64,000 nucleotides of DNA, taken from the NCBI RefSeq assembly GCF_004798935.1, contig NZ_RAHT01000004.1:367394-431393 (forward strand), written 5' to 3'. Below the pieces are notes generated by a model, which was given only the letters and a program-made list of their open reading frames with translations, had not been told where the DNA came from and made no database searches. This DNA is from Ningiella ruwaisensis (GTDB lineage Bacteria; Pseudomonadota; Gammaproteobacteria; Enterobacterales; Alteromonadaceae). Both the position numbers and the translations under genes were made by a program. Shown in pieces: positions 28,267 through 36,837 of this stretch (within the stretch, counting starts at the first letter, position 1; every line of letters starts with the position of its first letter).

Positions 28267-29217
28267 GTGTATTATCCAAATTTGCGAGTAAAAGCAGGCG
28301 AAGTCAAAGCGTTGAAGCATGCCCCCTCGGGATGGCAAAACCAAATTTGCCCAATTTGGAACCTTGAGTCTTCGGCATCTTTTGAAAAGGCGATTTCGGA
28401 TGTAAAAGAAGTATGGCCAGATAAAAGTATTATTGATATGTCTCGCTTTCAGTTGCGCGAAGTGTCACCTTCTGCGCAAAATTTCATTGCCAAAGAAAAT
28501 TTGTCATTCGCCATTGATCCGCTTTCAATAAGCGATTTACATTCGAGTGTTTTGCCCTCATTCAAGACAAATCCTATATTTCGTATTGAGATAAAGGAAT
28601 CTTTATCGACTTTTCGCTCTGGCAAACTTAACGCAGTACGTTCTGCCTTAGCGGCTTTTGCTTTTAAGGATAACACCCTGCTTCTTTTTGACTTTGTTGA
28701 GGCAACGGAAGAACTAATAGCCGACAACAACGACATTGTTTTACTACTAACTGAATTCTTTAAACTAGGCTTTCCGAAAATCGTTTTTTCAACTGGCGCG
28801 TTTCCAACAACGCTGCAAGATGTCCTCGGGGCAGAAGAGCTACCCAGGTTAGATAAAAGACTCTTTGAGAGCGTCAAAAACAAGTTGGCTTTTGAAATAT
28901 CTTATGGGGATTATGGAACATTGAGTCCTCTATGGGATGCGACTCAAACACTTCGTTCAGGGCATATCGCAATTAGATATACATTAGATGACGATTGGCT
29001 AGTATTGCGACAAAAAGGAAAAGATACTGCATCTATAATTGAATTGGCTGAGCTTTTGACTATGCATCCCAGCTACAAAGGACGAGCGTTTTCTTGGGCT
29101 GACGAGAACTGGATGAATAAAACGCTTGTACCACCGCTTGCTGGCCCCGGCAATTCGACCGGTCACGTTGCAGAATTTATGAATCACCATTTTGCGCAAG
29201 TGCTGAGTGGCGGGTAA
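28267..29217 (+). CDS. Beta/sce7725-like family protein
   Basis: The 316-residue product begins YYPNLRVKAGEVKALKHA, the usual opening of the T4-beta-protein/sce7725 group, and has the later hallmark FEISYGDYGTLSP. Proteins of this group are of unknown activity and occur in mobile defence regions, often next to sce7726-type genes, as here. The GTG start has AAGGAGAG seven bases upstream. It ends convergently with the sce7726-like gene, 29 bases apart. There is no signal peptide or metal motif, so it does not belong functionally with the copper genes around it. Confidence 0.7.
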   Translation: MYYPNLRVKAGEVKALKHAPSGWQNQICPIWNLESSASFEKAISDVKEVWPDKSIIDMSRFQLREVSPSAQNFIAKENLSFAIDPLSISDLHSSVLPSFKTNPIFRIEIKESLSTFRSGKLNAVRSALAAFAFKDNTLLLFDFVEATEELIADNNDIVLLLTEFFKLGFPKIVFSTGAFPTTLQDVLGAEELPRLDKRLFESVKNKLAFEISYGDYGTLSPLWDATQTLRSGHIAIRYTLDDDWLVLRQKGKDTASIIELAELLTMHPSYKGRAFSWADENWMNKTLVPPLAGPGNSTGHVAEFMNHHFAQVLSGG

Positions 29218-29246
29218 CCTTTGGGTAGAGTTTAAAAATTAAGGGA

Positions 29247-29819
29247 TCAAGCAACTTGCTCACTAGGACGCCAACGAGTTGATTGTCGCTCAATCAATGC
29301 GCGTTTTGTTAACTCCCTCAACTGAGAAACAGAGAGCTGCTCTCCAATTGCCTTTTGCAGCTGAGAATGGCTCATTCGGGATACGCCCTTAGATGAACCG
29401 AATTGTTTTAATATCTCTCTAGCTTTATTATTTTCTAATAAATCTGCCATCCCATGACTACTTATTTGGGGATTATTCTGAGCCTTTCGTAACATAGTTA
29501 AACTCCCTGAGCCTGTAACTTCAAAAACACCCCACCACCTCGGAATGATACCCAAAGATTTGTCTATATGTTTTGTTGCGCATATAAGGTTTACTTGATC
29601 AAAGCATTGCCCGTAGTGCCAGCCTTGCGCAAAAAGCCGTTTGAGTGTGTCTTTATGGCTTTTAATTTCAAAGCATTCCAATTTGTTGCCGCAGAGCACA
29701 ACATCAGCACGGACTAAGCCGTTTTGAATAGGAATTTCTTCGCATATTTGCGAATCATCGAAAGTCTTTCGCTTTGCCAGTCGACTGAACAATAACTGTC
29801 TGATTTCAGGATCTGTCAT
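29247..29819 (-). CDS. sce7726-like PD-(D/E)xK nuclease family protein
   Basis: The 190-residue protein matches the sce7726 family: MTDPEIRQLLF at the start, then RADVVLCGNKLECFEIKS, in which Asp-x(n)-Glu-x-Lys forms a PD-(D/E)xK nuclease core (about residues 38-54), and WWGVFEV near 95-101. The activity is inferred from the motif only. It is divergent from the XRE gene across a 74-base region holding a 20-bp palindrome, and convergent with the Beta/sce7725-like gene. Together with the following genes it forms a compact defence-like cassette. Confidence 0.72.
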   Translation of the reverse strand: MTDPEIRQLLFSRLAKRKTFDDSQICEEIPIQNGLVRADVVLCGNKLECFEIKSHKDTLKRLFAQGWHYGQCFDQVNLICATKHIDKSLGIIPRWWGVFEVTGSGSLTMLRKAQNNPQISSHGMADLLENNKAREILKQFGSSKGVSRMSHSQLQKAIGEQLSVSQLRELTKRALIERQSTRWRPSEQVA

Positions 29820-29857
29820 TCTGATAGTCTACTTGATTTATTTATATTATGATATTA

Positions 29858-29877
29858 GCATAATTAGTTAATTATGC
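29858..29877. promoter_or_regulatory. 20-bp palindromic operator between divergent genes
   Basis: GCATAATTA-GT-TAATTATGC is a perfect palindrome (9-bp arms, 2-base centre) in the short region between the sce7726-like gene and the XRE gene, ending 16 bases before the XRE start. It is the likely binding site of the XRE protein and would control both directions. Confidence 0.65.
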
Positions 29878-29893
29878 AAAAAATAAAAGTAAA

Positions 29894-30220
29894 ATGAATA
29901 TAGAAAAATTACAAAACGACATATTGAGAACACTTAAGGATAAGGGATGTGGAAATACAATATCTATAGCCAGAGAGGTCGGTATGTGCCAGTCGACGGT
30001 CTATAGGAATTTGATGAAGCCTCAAAGGAAACTCACTAAAGGACTTATGCAATTATGCAATTATTTGGATATAGAACCTAAAAGATATCTAATAAATAAT
30101 CCATGTACTAATACTTACTTAATGAGGGTTTTATCTACTGTTTGGAACGGTTCAGATGAGCATGCAAGGCAAATAGGAAAACTGTTATTAGCCGCACATT
30201 CGTGTAAGCTTACGCAATAA
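29894..30220 (+). CDS. Helix-turn-helix regulator, 108 aa
   Basis: The N-terminal 65 residues form a Cro/XRE-like HTH (NDILRTLKDKG...TISIAREVGMCQSTVYRNLMKP), followed by a segment (LMQLCNYLDIEPKRYL) typical of XRE proteins. It is followed 16 bases later by the ImmA/IrrE peptidase gene; such pairs are a standard arrangement in which the peptidase cleaves the repressor. The palindrome just upstream suggests autoregulation. Confidence 0.75.
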   Translation: MNIEKLQNDILRTLKDKGCGNTISIAREVGMCQSTVYRNLMKPQRKLTKGLMQLCNYLDIEPKRYLINNPCTNTYLMRVLSTVWNGSDEHARQIGKLLLAAHSCKLTQ

Positions 30221-30236
30221 TTATTTAAGGGACGCT

Positions 30237-31241
30237 ATGACAGAATTTAACCTTCCGTCGAAGTCTACAATCTATCGCCAGATCAAGGATATTGGAGTTA
30301 GCAAAGCGACTATTAAGCGGATACTTCCGGTTTGGTGGAATGACGAGCTACTTCAAAGTAATTCAGGATTTTTGCAATTCGTCAACTTGATGTCTCAGCG
30401 CTTGGGCGTGAGTGTGAGCTTGGACAAAGGTTATGTATCATTTTCTCCCTCAAATTACTCAGTGCAATATAAAAAGAGATCTCATATTGATGCATCTCAG
30501 TTATCTGATGCAACATATCTTTGCCACGCAATTGCAAATACGCTGATTGGCGCTCTTCAATACAATGATCGTAGCCCTGAGCTATCCAGATTGTGTGCCT
30601 CACTAAGGTCATTGGAGGACTTAACACTTGGTTCTGCATTACCTGTGTTCTGGGATTCGAATATTCCCGTCATTCACGTCTCCCATTTTCCTTCTAACGT
30701 AGCCCGTCCAGCCGGTATGGTAATGAGAAATGATAACTATTATGCGATAGTTTTAGGACATAAACACAAAAGCCCATCCACTCAGCTTTTTGTTTTGTTA
30801 CATGAGCTTGGGCATATCGTGAGCGGTCATTTGAAAGGTGATGGAAGTATTACTGACTCTTTGCTTCCAGAATTGGGAGAGTCTCTGGATGTTGAAACAG
30901 ATACGCAAGAGGAAGAAGCTGATGCGTTCGCTTTAAATATTCTCCGAAAAAACGTAGATATATCAGAAAAAGTGTCGAAACTTGGTCGCTTAAGCAGACC
31001 AGCTGAATTAGCAATACATGCGAAGCGTGCTTCTTCATTATTGGGCGTAAATGCGGGGCACTTTGCACTTACTTATGGAAGGCATACACGAGATTGGATC
31101 CTTGCGCAACAAGCTCTCAAGTTCTTGGAAAAAGGTAATGCAATATCAACTTTAAGAGGCTCACTTGATAACGCTTTGTCCAGTATGGACATGCGTATGG
31201 ATGACCGAGAGTTTTTGACGACAATGCAATCGGGAAAATAA
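30237..31241 (+). CDS. ImmA/IrrE-type metallopeptidase
   Basis: The 334-residue protein contains the zinc motif HELGH at residues 189-193, in LLHELGHIVSGH, and the downstream glutamate EEEADAFALNIL, both typical of ImmA/IrrE peptidases. The N-terminal 130 residues include an HTH-like start (LPSKSTIYRQIKDIGVSKATIKRI). Such enzymes inactivate XRE repressors after a stress or invasion signal. It is coupled with the XRE gene upstream, and the PIN-like gene starts one base after its stop. Confidence 0.85.
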   Translation: MTEFNLPSKSTIYRQIKDIGVSKATIKRILPVWWNDELLQSNSGFLQFVNLMSQRLGVSVSLDKGYVSFSPSNYSVQYKKRSHIDASQLSDATYLCHAIANTLIGALQYNDRSPELSRLCASLRSLEDLTLGSALPVFWDSNIPVIHVSHFPSNVARPAGMVMRNDNYYAIVLGHKHKSPSTQLFVLLHELGHIVSGHLKGDGSITDSLLPELGESLDVETDTQEEEADAFALNILRKNVDISEKVSKLGRLSRPAELAIHAKRASSLLGVNAGHFALTYGRHTRDWILAQQALKFLEKGNAISTLRGSLDNALSSMDMRMDDREFLTTMQSGK

Positions 31242-31242
31242 T

Positions 31243-31887
31243 TTGGGCGTTTCAATTTTCACTGACAATGATGTAATCCTTAAATTAGCACGCTACGATC
31301 TCCTTTCCTCTCTGGTAAATATCGTTAAGCAAGCCAATTATGAATTTAAATATCTAGATGCGCTACCCTATGTCGCTGGTCTCGATACTCCTAAGCAAGC
31401 AGCAAAGATGGGGCTCAACTCTGTTTCACTGTATAGCATTAGGCGATTTATCGAACAGAGTAGTCCGGTTAACTTATCTGATGAAGGAGTGTTTAATTTT
31501 ATCCAGCAACAAGGTAATGCTCACCTTGATGCTGGTGAGCTGATATTGACCATTAGCGCTAGTGAAAACAGTAATTCAGGTTTGTTTACCGGTGATAAAC
31601 GTGCATTAAGAGCAATTGATACTTTAGTTAAAAATAAAATCTTGAATTTTTCATCTGTTGAAGTTTTAGTACTGGAAGAAGCCGTTCGAATGTTAATGCA
31701 TTGCAGTGACCGGAAAACGGTTGTATCAAAGATAAGATCTACGCCAGGGGTTGATACAGCACTTGATGTGTGTTTTTGTAATGAATCATGTGTTGATGAA
31801 GCCATTGATAGTTATATCAATGATGCTGCTAGCTCTTGCCGTTCATTAGTTTTTGCATATAAAAAGCATTGCAATGTCATAAAATAA
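31243..31887 (+). CDS. PIN-like domain protein
   Basis: The product begins VSIFTDNDVILKLA, with the first acidic pair of a PIN fold, and later has LDAGELILTISA and FTGDKRALRAI, the second and third acidic clusters. PIN domains are Mg-dependent RNases, often toxins. The start is TTG at 31243, one base after the peptidase stop, which indicates coupling. It is the last gene of the cassette. Function is inferred from the motif pattern and from the adjacent peptidase, an arrangement seen in other ImmA/IrrE-PIN pairs. Confidence 0.65.
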   Translation: MGVSIFTDNDVILKLARYDLLSSLVNIVKQANYEFKYLDALPYVAGLDTPKQAAKMGLNSVSLYSIRRFIEQSSPVNLSDEGVFNFIQQQGNAHLDAGELILTISASENSNSGLFTGDKRALRAIDTLVKNKILNFSSVEVLVLEEAVRMLMHCSDRKTVVSKIRSTPGVDTALDVCFCNESCVDEAIDSYINDAASSCRSLVFAYKKHCNVIK

Positions 31888-32156
31888 AATAGTGAACCTG
31901 TCTGGAGACTCAGATAAATTTGATTTTAAAGGTGTGTTTTACTTATTCCTTAGAGCTGAATAAACAACACGTTGACGGCCTTCGCCCCTACCAAATATCT
32001 ATTCTCTAGATAGATAGCAATTAAGAAATTAGTCTATTAAATATGCATGAACCGAAGTCTAATGATCATTAAAAAAAACGCACAGTTCTAATTCACTTAT
32101 TCCTGAAACGCTCTGAACGCCACTTCAATACTCTACCACCAATAGATGACAAAAAA
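31888..32156. other. Intergenic region before copA operon
   Basis: About 270 AT-rich bases separate the PIN-like gene from CopR box 3. I see no gene, hairpin or repeat in it. Confidence 0.3.
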
Positions 32157-32184
32157 GTAATCAAACTGTAATGCCAGTGCCGTG
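32157..32184 (+). promoter_or_regulatory. CopR/CusR-type box 3, upstream of copA
   Basis: GTAATC (32157-32162) and GTAATG (32168-32173) are direct repeats 11 bp apart, followed by GCCGTG (32179-32184). The 28 bases match box 2 at nearly every position. The copA start is about 175 bases downstream, leaving a long leader. Confidence 0.72.
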
Positions 32185-32360
32185 TTCCTAACATCTTACA
32201 CCGTTAACATTATGTTTAATCTAAAAGCAACCTTATTGCTTTTTGTCTTGCTCCCGTATTGCCCCTAATTACTATGTAATTAGAGTCAAAAAAATATGAA
32301 TCTATGCAAATGCAGAGCACAGAAAAAAGTTAAACGCGCCAATAACACGACGGAGTCTAA

Positions 32361-34712
32361 ATGACAGCAACTGAAAAAGTTACCGAAAAGACAGCGAATA
32401 ACTGTTGTTGTAACAAGCAAGCCCAATCTGCGAGCGAAACTCCTAAGGTCAAAGACACAACCAAACAAGAGCCAAATAATCTATCAGAAAATCGATTTAT
32501 AATTGAAGGAGCCAGTTGTGCCAGCTGCGTCAACAAAATTGAGGCGGCGTTAAACAATCTGCCTGAAGTTAAACGAGCGGAGATGAACTTCGCTCAGCGT
32601 GTTGTCACGGTAACTGGAGATACATCGGTTTCAAATATTATAGAAGCGGTGGAAAAAGCCGGATACAAAGCAAAATTAGACGACAGCGATTCTGAGCAAG
32701 AAGCTCTGGACGAAAAAGAAAAAGCCGACTGGCAATACTACAAAAAATTAATGCGCGAAATGGCCGTTGCGTTGTCGCTTGGTGTGCCATTGATGATTTA
32801 CAGTCTGGTCGTTGGCGAAATGACAGTAACAACTACTACAGAAAGACTCGTTTGGTTAACCGTCGGATTGCTGACTCTTGGCGTAATGGTTTTTGCGGGT
32901 AAACACTTTTATGTGGGCGCTTGGAATTCATTTAAAAATCATTCTGCGAATATGGACACATTAATAGCCCTTGGAACGGGTACCGCTTGGCTTTATTCAA
33001 TGGTTGTTGTGTTTGCTCCCGATATCGTGCCGCTAATGGCCAGACACGTGTATTTTGAAGCTACTGCCATGATCATTGGTTTAATCAATCTTGGTTTAGC
33101 GCTTGAAATTAAAGCGCGAGGTAAGACTTCAGAAGCGATTAAGCGTTTAATTGGCCTGCAAGCTAAAACAGCTCGTGCTATTCGAGACGGTAAAGATGTA
33201 GATATACCAATAGAACAAGTGTTGCTCGACGATCTGATTCGAGTCAGACCTGGTGAAAAAATTTCCGTAGACGGCATGGTCGTAGAGGGACACTCCACAG
33301 TTGACGAGTCTATGTTGACCGGTGAGCCGATGCCAGTAGAAAAAACACAGGGAGAAGAGGTCGTCGCTGGTACGATTAATAAATCGGGCTCTATTATTTT
33401 CAAGGCAACGCGTGTAGGCAAAGATACGGCGCTCGCCCAAATCATCAACATGGTAAAACGTGCTCAAAATTCAAAGCCCCCGATAGGACGTTTAGCCGAT
33501 GTTATCTCAGCTTACTTCGTACCCGTCGTTATGATTATTGCCGTAATAAGCGCTTTAGTTTGGCTAAACTTTGGGCCATCTCCAGCTGTTGCTTACGCAA
33601 TTGTGTCTGCAACGACGGTTCTTATCATAGCTTGTCCGTGTGCACTTGGTTTGGCGACACCGATGTCCGTAATGGTAGGGGTAGGCAAAGCCGCAGAAGC
33701 GGGTGTGTTGATAAGAAACGGCGAAGCGCTGCAAACAGCCAGTAAGATTACTACGATGATTCTAGATAAAACAGGCACTATTACCGAGGGAGCACCTAAG
33801 GTAACTGATGTATTGCTAGCACCGGGTCAAAATGAAAAACAAGTGCTAATGCTCGCATCGAGTATCGAAGCTGGCTCTGAGCACCCCCTAGCAATGGCGA
33901 TCGTTGAAAGTGCCAAAGCAAAAAATATAGAACCTAAGAAAGTGACTCAGTTTTCTTCCATTGCTGGACAGGGAGTGGAAGCGAAGTTTGAGGAAGATAC
34001 CCTTTTATTCGGTAACGAAAAGCTAATGAAGCAGCGTGATATTGACATTAGCGACTACATCGAAAAAGCCCAAGGCTTAGCCTCTGAAGCTAAAACACCA
34101 ATGTATTTCGCTGTTAATTCATCGCTTGTTGCACTAATCGCAGTTGCCGATCCAATCAAAACTGATTCTATTGATGCAATAAAGCGACTTCAGAAAAACG
34201 GAATACGAGTAGTGATGCTCACAGGTGATAATCGTTCAACCGCAAAAGCAGTAGCTGAAAAAGCGGGTATCACAGAGTTTGTGGCCGAGGTTATGCCAGA
34301 GGACAAAGCAAATAAAGTCGCTGAGTATCAATCAATGGGAGAAATTGTGGGCATGACAGGTGACGGAATTAATGACGCACCTGCATTGGCTCACGCAGAT
34401 GTAGGCTTTGCAATAGGTACAGGCACTGATGTAGCCATTGAAAGTGCTGATATTACATTAATGCGGGGCTCTCTTCATGGTCTTGCTGATGCAATTGCGG
34501 TGAGTAAAGCCACTCTAACCAATATTAAGCAAAACCTATTTGGCGCATTTATTTACAACGTTGCAGGTATACCATTCGCTGCCGGTGTTCTGTATCCATT
34601 TTTTGGTCTTTTATTAAGTCCGGTGATAGCTGGTGCCGCGATGGCGTTTTCATCACTTACCGTCGTTACCAACGCCAATCGTCTGCGATTGTTTAAAGCA
34701 AAAGAACATTAG
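32361..34712 (+). CDS. copA: Cu(I)-exporting P1B-type ATPase
   Basis: CopA pumps Cu(I) from the cytoplasm to the periplasm using ATP. The 783-residue protein has an N-terminal Cys cluster (NNCCCNK, residues 13-19), one HMA domain with CASC at 53-56, the transmembrane metal motif CPC at 425-427 with YN and MxSS elements later ([22 protein letters not shown]), the phosphorylation site DKTGT at about 470, HP in EHPLAMA, and [11 protein letters not shown]. These define the Cu(I)/Ag(I) subtype. It opens an operon of at least six genes behind CopR box 3. Confidence 0.96.
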   Translation: MTATEKVTEKTANNCCCNKQAQSASETPKVKDTTKQEPNNLSENRFIIEGASCASCVNKIEAALNNLPEVKRAEMNFAQRVVTVTGDTSVSNIIEAVEKAGYKAKLDDSDSEQEALDEKEKADWQYYKKLMREMAVALSLGVPLMIYSLVVGEMTVTTTTERLVWLTVGLLTLGVMVFAGKHFYVGAWNSFKNHSANMDTLIALGTGTAWLYSMVVVFAPDIVPLMARHVYFEATAMIIGLINLGLALEIKARGKTSEAIKRLIGLQAKTARAIRDGKDVDIPIEQVLLDDLIRVRPGEKISVDGMVVEGHSTVDESMLTGEPMPVEKTQGEEVVAGTINKSGSIIFKATRVGKDTALAQIINMVKRAQNSKPPIGRLADVISAYFVPVVMIIAVISALVWLNFGPSPAVAYAIVSATTVLIIACPCALGLATPMSVMVGVGKAAEAGVLIRNGEALQTASKITTMILDKTGTITEGAPKVTDVLLAPGQNEKQVLMLASSIEAGSEHPLAMAIVESAKAKNIEPKKVTQFSSIAGQGVEAKFEEDTLLFGNEKLMKQRDIDISDYIEKAQGLASEAKTPMYFAVNSSLVALIAVADPIKTDSIDAIKRLQKNGIRVVMLTGDNRSTAKAVAEKAGITEFVAEVMPEDKANKVAEYQSMGEIVGMTGDGINDAPALAHADVGFAIGTGTDVAIESADITLMRGSLHGLADAIAVSKATLTNIKQNLFGAFIYNVAGIPFAAGVLYPFFGLLLSPVIAGAAMAFSSLTVVTNANRLRLFKAKEH

Positions 34713-34718
34713 GAGAGT

Positions 34719-35078
34719 GTGACAATGCTATGGATCAACCTTACAGGAATCGTATTGATTGCTCTTATCATCTGGTGGTTTTGGTTATACAAAGAGCAAA
34801 GTATTCGTATCGCTGAAGGTTCGTTGGAGATCTTGGTGAAAGACGGTATTTATCAACCATCGCACATCAAAATTAGAGCGAATGAAGAAAGGCAAATCGT
34901 GTTTCGTAGAGCTGATGCAACGCCTTGCGCAGAAATGCTTTCGATACCCGAATTAGATATTTCAGAACGACTACCTTTAAATAAAAAGACAGTCATTTCG
35001 CTTCCGGGGCTGCCAGCAGGTGAGTACGCATTTCACTGCCAAATGCAAATGTATAAAGGGAAGATAACTGTTCAATAG
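34719..35078 (+). CDS. Membrane-anchored cupredoxin-domain protein
   Basis: One N-terminal helix (about 4-23) is followed by a cupredoxin fold (LEILVKDGIYQPSHIKIRANEERQIVF) with the ligands of a copper site: Cys in TPCAEML and the group FHCQMQMYKG near the C-terminus (His, Cys, two Met). It starts 6 bases after copA, the first of two ATGs at 34719 and 34725, so it may receive or deliver Cu on the periplasmic side for the ATPase. The relative at 27692-28045 has lost most of these ligands. Confidence 0.82.
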   Translation: MTMLWINLTGIVLIALIIWWFWLYKEQSIRIAEGSLEILVKDGIYQPSHIKIRANEERQIVFRRADATPCAEMLSIPELDISERLPLNKKTVISLPGLPAGEYAFHCQMQMYKGKITVQ

Positions 35079-35107
35079 ATGGTTAGCATTCAAATAGGAG
35101 AGTAAAT

Positions 35108-35404
35108 ATGAGCGACTCAAAATTATCATTTTGGAAAACGCCCTCAGGCTGGGCTGCACTGGGACTTATTGCTGCGGCAAGTTACTTTTTATTTTTTGAG
35201 CATGGCGAGCATGTGTGGCCGTATTTGCCTTACCTGATCCTTCTACTTTGCCCCTTTATGCATTTTTTTATGCACGGGAGTCATGGACACGGCCATCATG
35301 ATGGCGAGCATAGAAAGACAGAAGAGCAGATGACACTTACAGAAGAGCGTCAACAAAAGACAACTACCAACATTGAAGAAAAGAGAGAAAACGATGCACG
35401 GTGA
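35108..35404 (+). CDS. DUF2933 small membrane protein
   Basis: The 98-residue protein has two hydrophobic segments around GEHVWPYLPYLILLLCPFMHFFMHG and a His-rich stretch (HGSHGHGHHDGEH), the hallmark of DUF2933. The charged tail is longer than usual. The family is found almost only in copper operons and is probably a membrane metal-binding accessory. AGGAGAGTAAAT precedes the ATG. Its last codons overlap the start of the next gene. Confidence 0.88.
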   Translation: MSDSKLSFWKTPSGWAALGLIAAASYFLFFEHGEHVWPYLPYLILLLCPFMHFFMHGSHGHGHHDGEHRKTEEQMTLTEERQQKTTTNIEEKRENDAR

Positions 35405-36047
35405 GTCTGACTATGGTCTATGGGGTTTAGTTTTCATAAACTCTGCCATTTTTATTTTTTTTGCATTCAGCTTTGTAAAACCACAATCAAAGACTGATTG
35501 GAGAAGCTTAGGAGCTTTTTCCGCTTTTATTCTTGCATTGTTTACAGAAATGTATGGCTTTCCGCTCACCATCTATTTTTTGTCAGGCTGGCTAACAGAG
35601 CTTTATCCGAACATAGATTTTCTAGCACATGAAAATGGACATTTGCTACAAACGATTTTAGGTTTTGAGGGGGATGCTCATTGGAGCATACTGCATATCA
35701 TTAGCAATATACTTATCATTGCTGGTTTCTTTATTTTATCTTCTGCATGGAATGTTCTTCATCGTGCGCAGAAAAGCCATTCGCTCGCCAATACAGGTTG
35801 GTATGCAAGATGTCGCCATCCACAGTATTTAGCTTTTATTATCATTATGTTTGGCTTTTTATTGCAATGGCCCACAATCCCAACGTTAATCATGTTTCCA
35901 ATATTAACATTAGTCTACATTCGCTTAGCCAAACGTGAAGAAAAAACAGCGATAGCCGAATTTGGGGAGCGCTATTTAGCATATAAAGAGACCACGCCTG
36001 CCTGGTTACCTAAATTCAGCAGCTCAAACCTCCAATACGACAATTAG
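35394..36047 (+). CDS. Isoprenylcysteine carboxyl methyltransferase-like membrane protein
   Basis: The start at ATG 35394 (MHGESDYGLWG) overlaps the DUF2933 gene by 11 bases and has AAGAGAG upstream; the TTG at 35373 is less likely. The 217-residue polytopic protein has an ICMT/PEMT-type C-terminus: ARCRHPQYLAFI, then LAKREEKTAIAEFGERYLAYKETTP, which binds S-adenosylmethionine in relatives. Such genes are frequent partners of DUF2933 and copA in copper islands. The methylated substrate is unknown. Confidence 0.82.
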   Translation: MHGESDYGLWGLVFINSAIFIFFAFSFVKPQSKTDWRSLGAFSAFILALFTEMYGFPLTIYFLSGWLTELYPNIDFLAHENGHLLQTILGFEGDAHWSILHIISNILIIAGFFILSSAWNVLHRAQKSHSLANTGWYARCRHPQYLAFIIIMFGFLLQWPTIPTLIMFPILTLVYIRLAKREEKTAIAEFGERYLAYKETTPAWLPKFSSSNLQYDN

Positions 36048-36106
36048 CGTTTTTGATAAATCGCTTCCGTCAAACAATTCAACATTTTAATAGGCAGGAG
36101 AAAACA

Positions 36107-36472
36107 ATGAGTAATAAACATCATAGAGTTGGTGTGAATGAATTAAATTTGGTTATTCGTCACCTTCGGTTGACCGGGGTGACTTCCGACAATATCGATT
36201 TAATTATCAGAGATATCGATTCAACTATTGGTGTTGACGCAGTGTCGTTTGAGGAGTCATCTAACACCCTTCATGTTGGTTATGATGCCACACATTGTGA
36301 ACTCGATGGTATCGAGAATATCGTTCGAATGCACAGAGCCGACATTTCAGACGATTGGTGGACGCATTTCAAGGAAGGTTATTATCAATTTGTTGACGAA
36401 AACATTCGTGAAAATGCTAAACACAAGCCATGGAGTTGTCACGTTACTGACCAAGGCAAGCGCTCTAAATAA
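36107..36472 (+). CDS. HMA-like cation-transporter-associated protein
   Basis: The ATG at 36107 follows GGCAGGAGAAAACA and is preferred over 36053. The 121-residue soluble protein has a ferredoxin-like alpha/beta pattern (LVIRHLRLTGVTSDNIDLIIRDIDSTIGVDAVSFEESSNTLHV split by loops) recalling HMA domains, but the CxxC metal motif is absent. The tail holds DDWW and CHV. It sits in the copA operon after the methyltransferase gene and may be a chaperone-like partner; that is inference. Confidence 0.6.
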   Translation: MSNKHHRVGVNELNLVIRHLRLTGVTSDNIDLIIRDIDSTIGVDAVSFEESSNTLHVGYDATHCELDGIENIVRMHRADISDDWWTHFKEGYYQFVDENIRENAKHKPWSCHVTDQGKRSK

Positions 36473-36524
36473 AAAATACCTTTAATATCTTTCAAAACCT
36501 TTTGACCTTTAGGAGGCATTATCA

Positions 36525-36728
36525 ATGCAAATTTCTAACAACACGCCAATTTATCAAACGATTGTGAATGACAAATTGGAAAAAAATCATCAAACATCAG
36601 AAGCAGAAACGTCCAACTGTAAGAAGAAAGAAGCTGAAGAGAGCACCATTGCAGAGGCGAATAAAGTGAAGGGTGGTGACCAGGCTGCGCCAAGTGAAAT
36701 CAGGCAATCAATATCTGTGAAGGTGTGA
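36525..36728 (+). CDS. 67-aa hypothetical protein at end of copA operon
   Basis: A strong ribosome site (AGGAGG, 8 bases upstream) precedes this short hydrophilic product, MQISNNTPIYQTIVNDKLEK..., rich in Lys, Glu and Ser with one cysteine. I know no family for it. It follows the HMA-like gene by 52 bases and precedes a large hairpin. Its reality rests on the ribosome site and operon position. Confidence 0.5.
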   Translation: MQISNNTPIYQTIVNDKLEKNHQTSEAETSNCKKKEAEESTIAEANKVKGGDQAAPSEIRQSISVKV

Positions 36729-36747
36729 CGTTTAGAGCTCCTATCCA

Positions 36748-36799
36748 CACGTTTATCGGACTAATTCAATTTTATAGAATTTTTAGGCCGATAAACGTG
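36748..36799. terminator. Long inverted repeat between convergent operons
   Basis: CACGTTTATCGG (36748-36759) and CCGATAAACGTG (36788-36799) form perfect 12-bp arms; the 28-base loop itself holds a smaller AATTC/GAATT repeat and a TTTTT run. It lies between the copA operon and the convergent APC permease gene, so it probably terminates both. Confidence 0.7.
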
Positions 36800-36837
36800 C
36801 ATTTCCAAACCTTTTATTTCCTCATAGTTATTTAATT

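Noticed and set aside
33560..33745. Short frames inside copA on both strands
   Set aside because: They overlap a complete P1B-ATPase with all motifs in another frame, so they are shadows.
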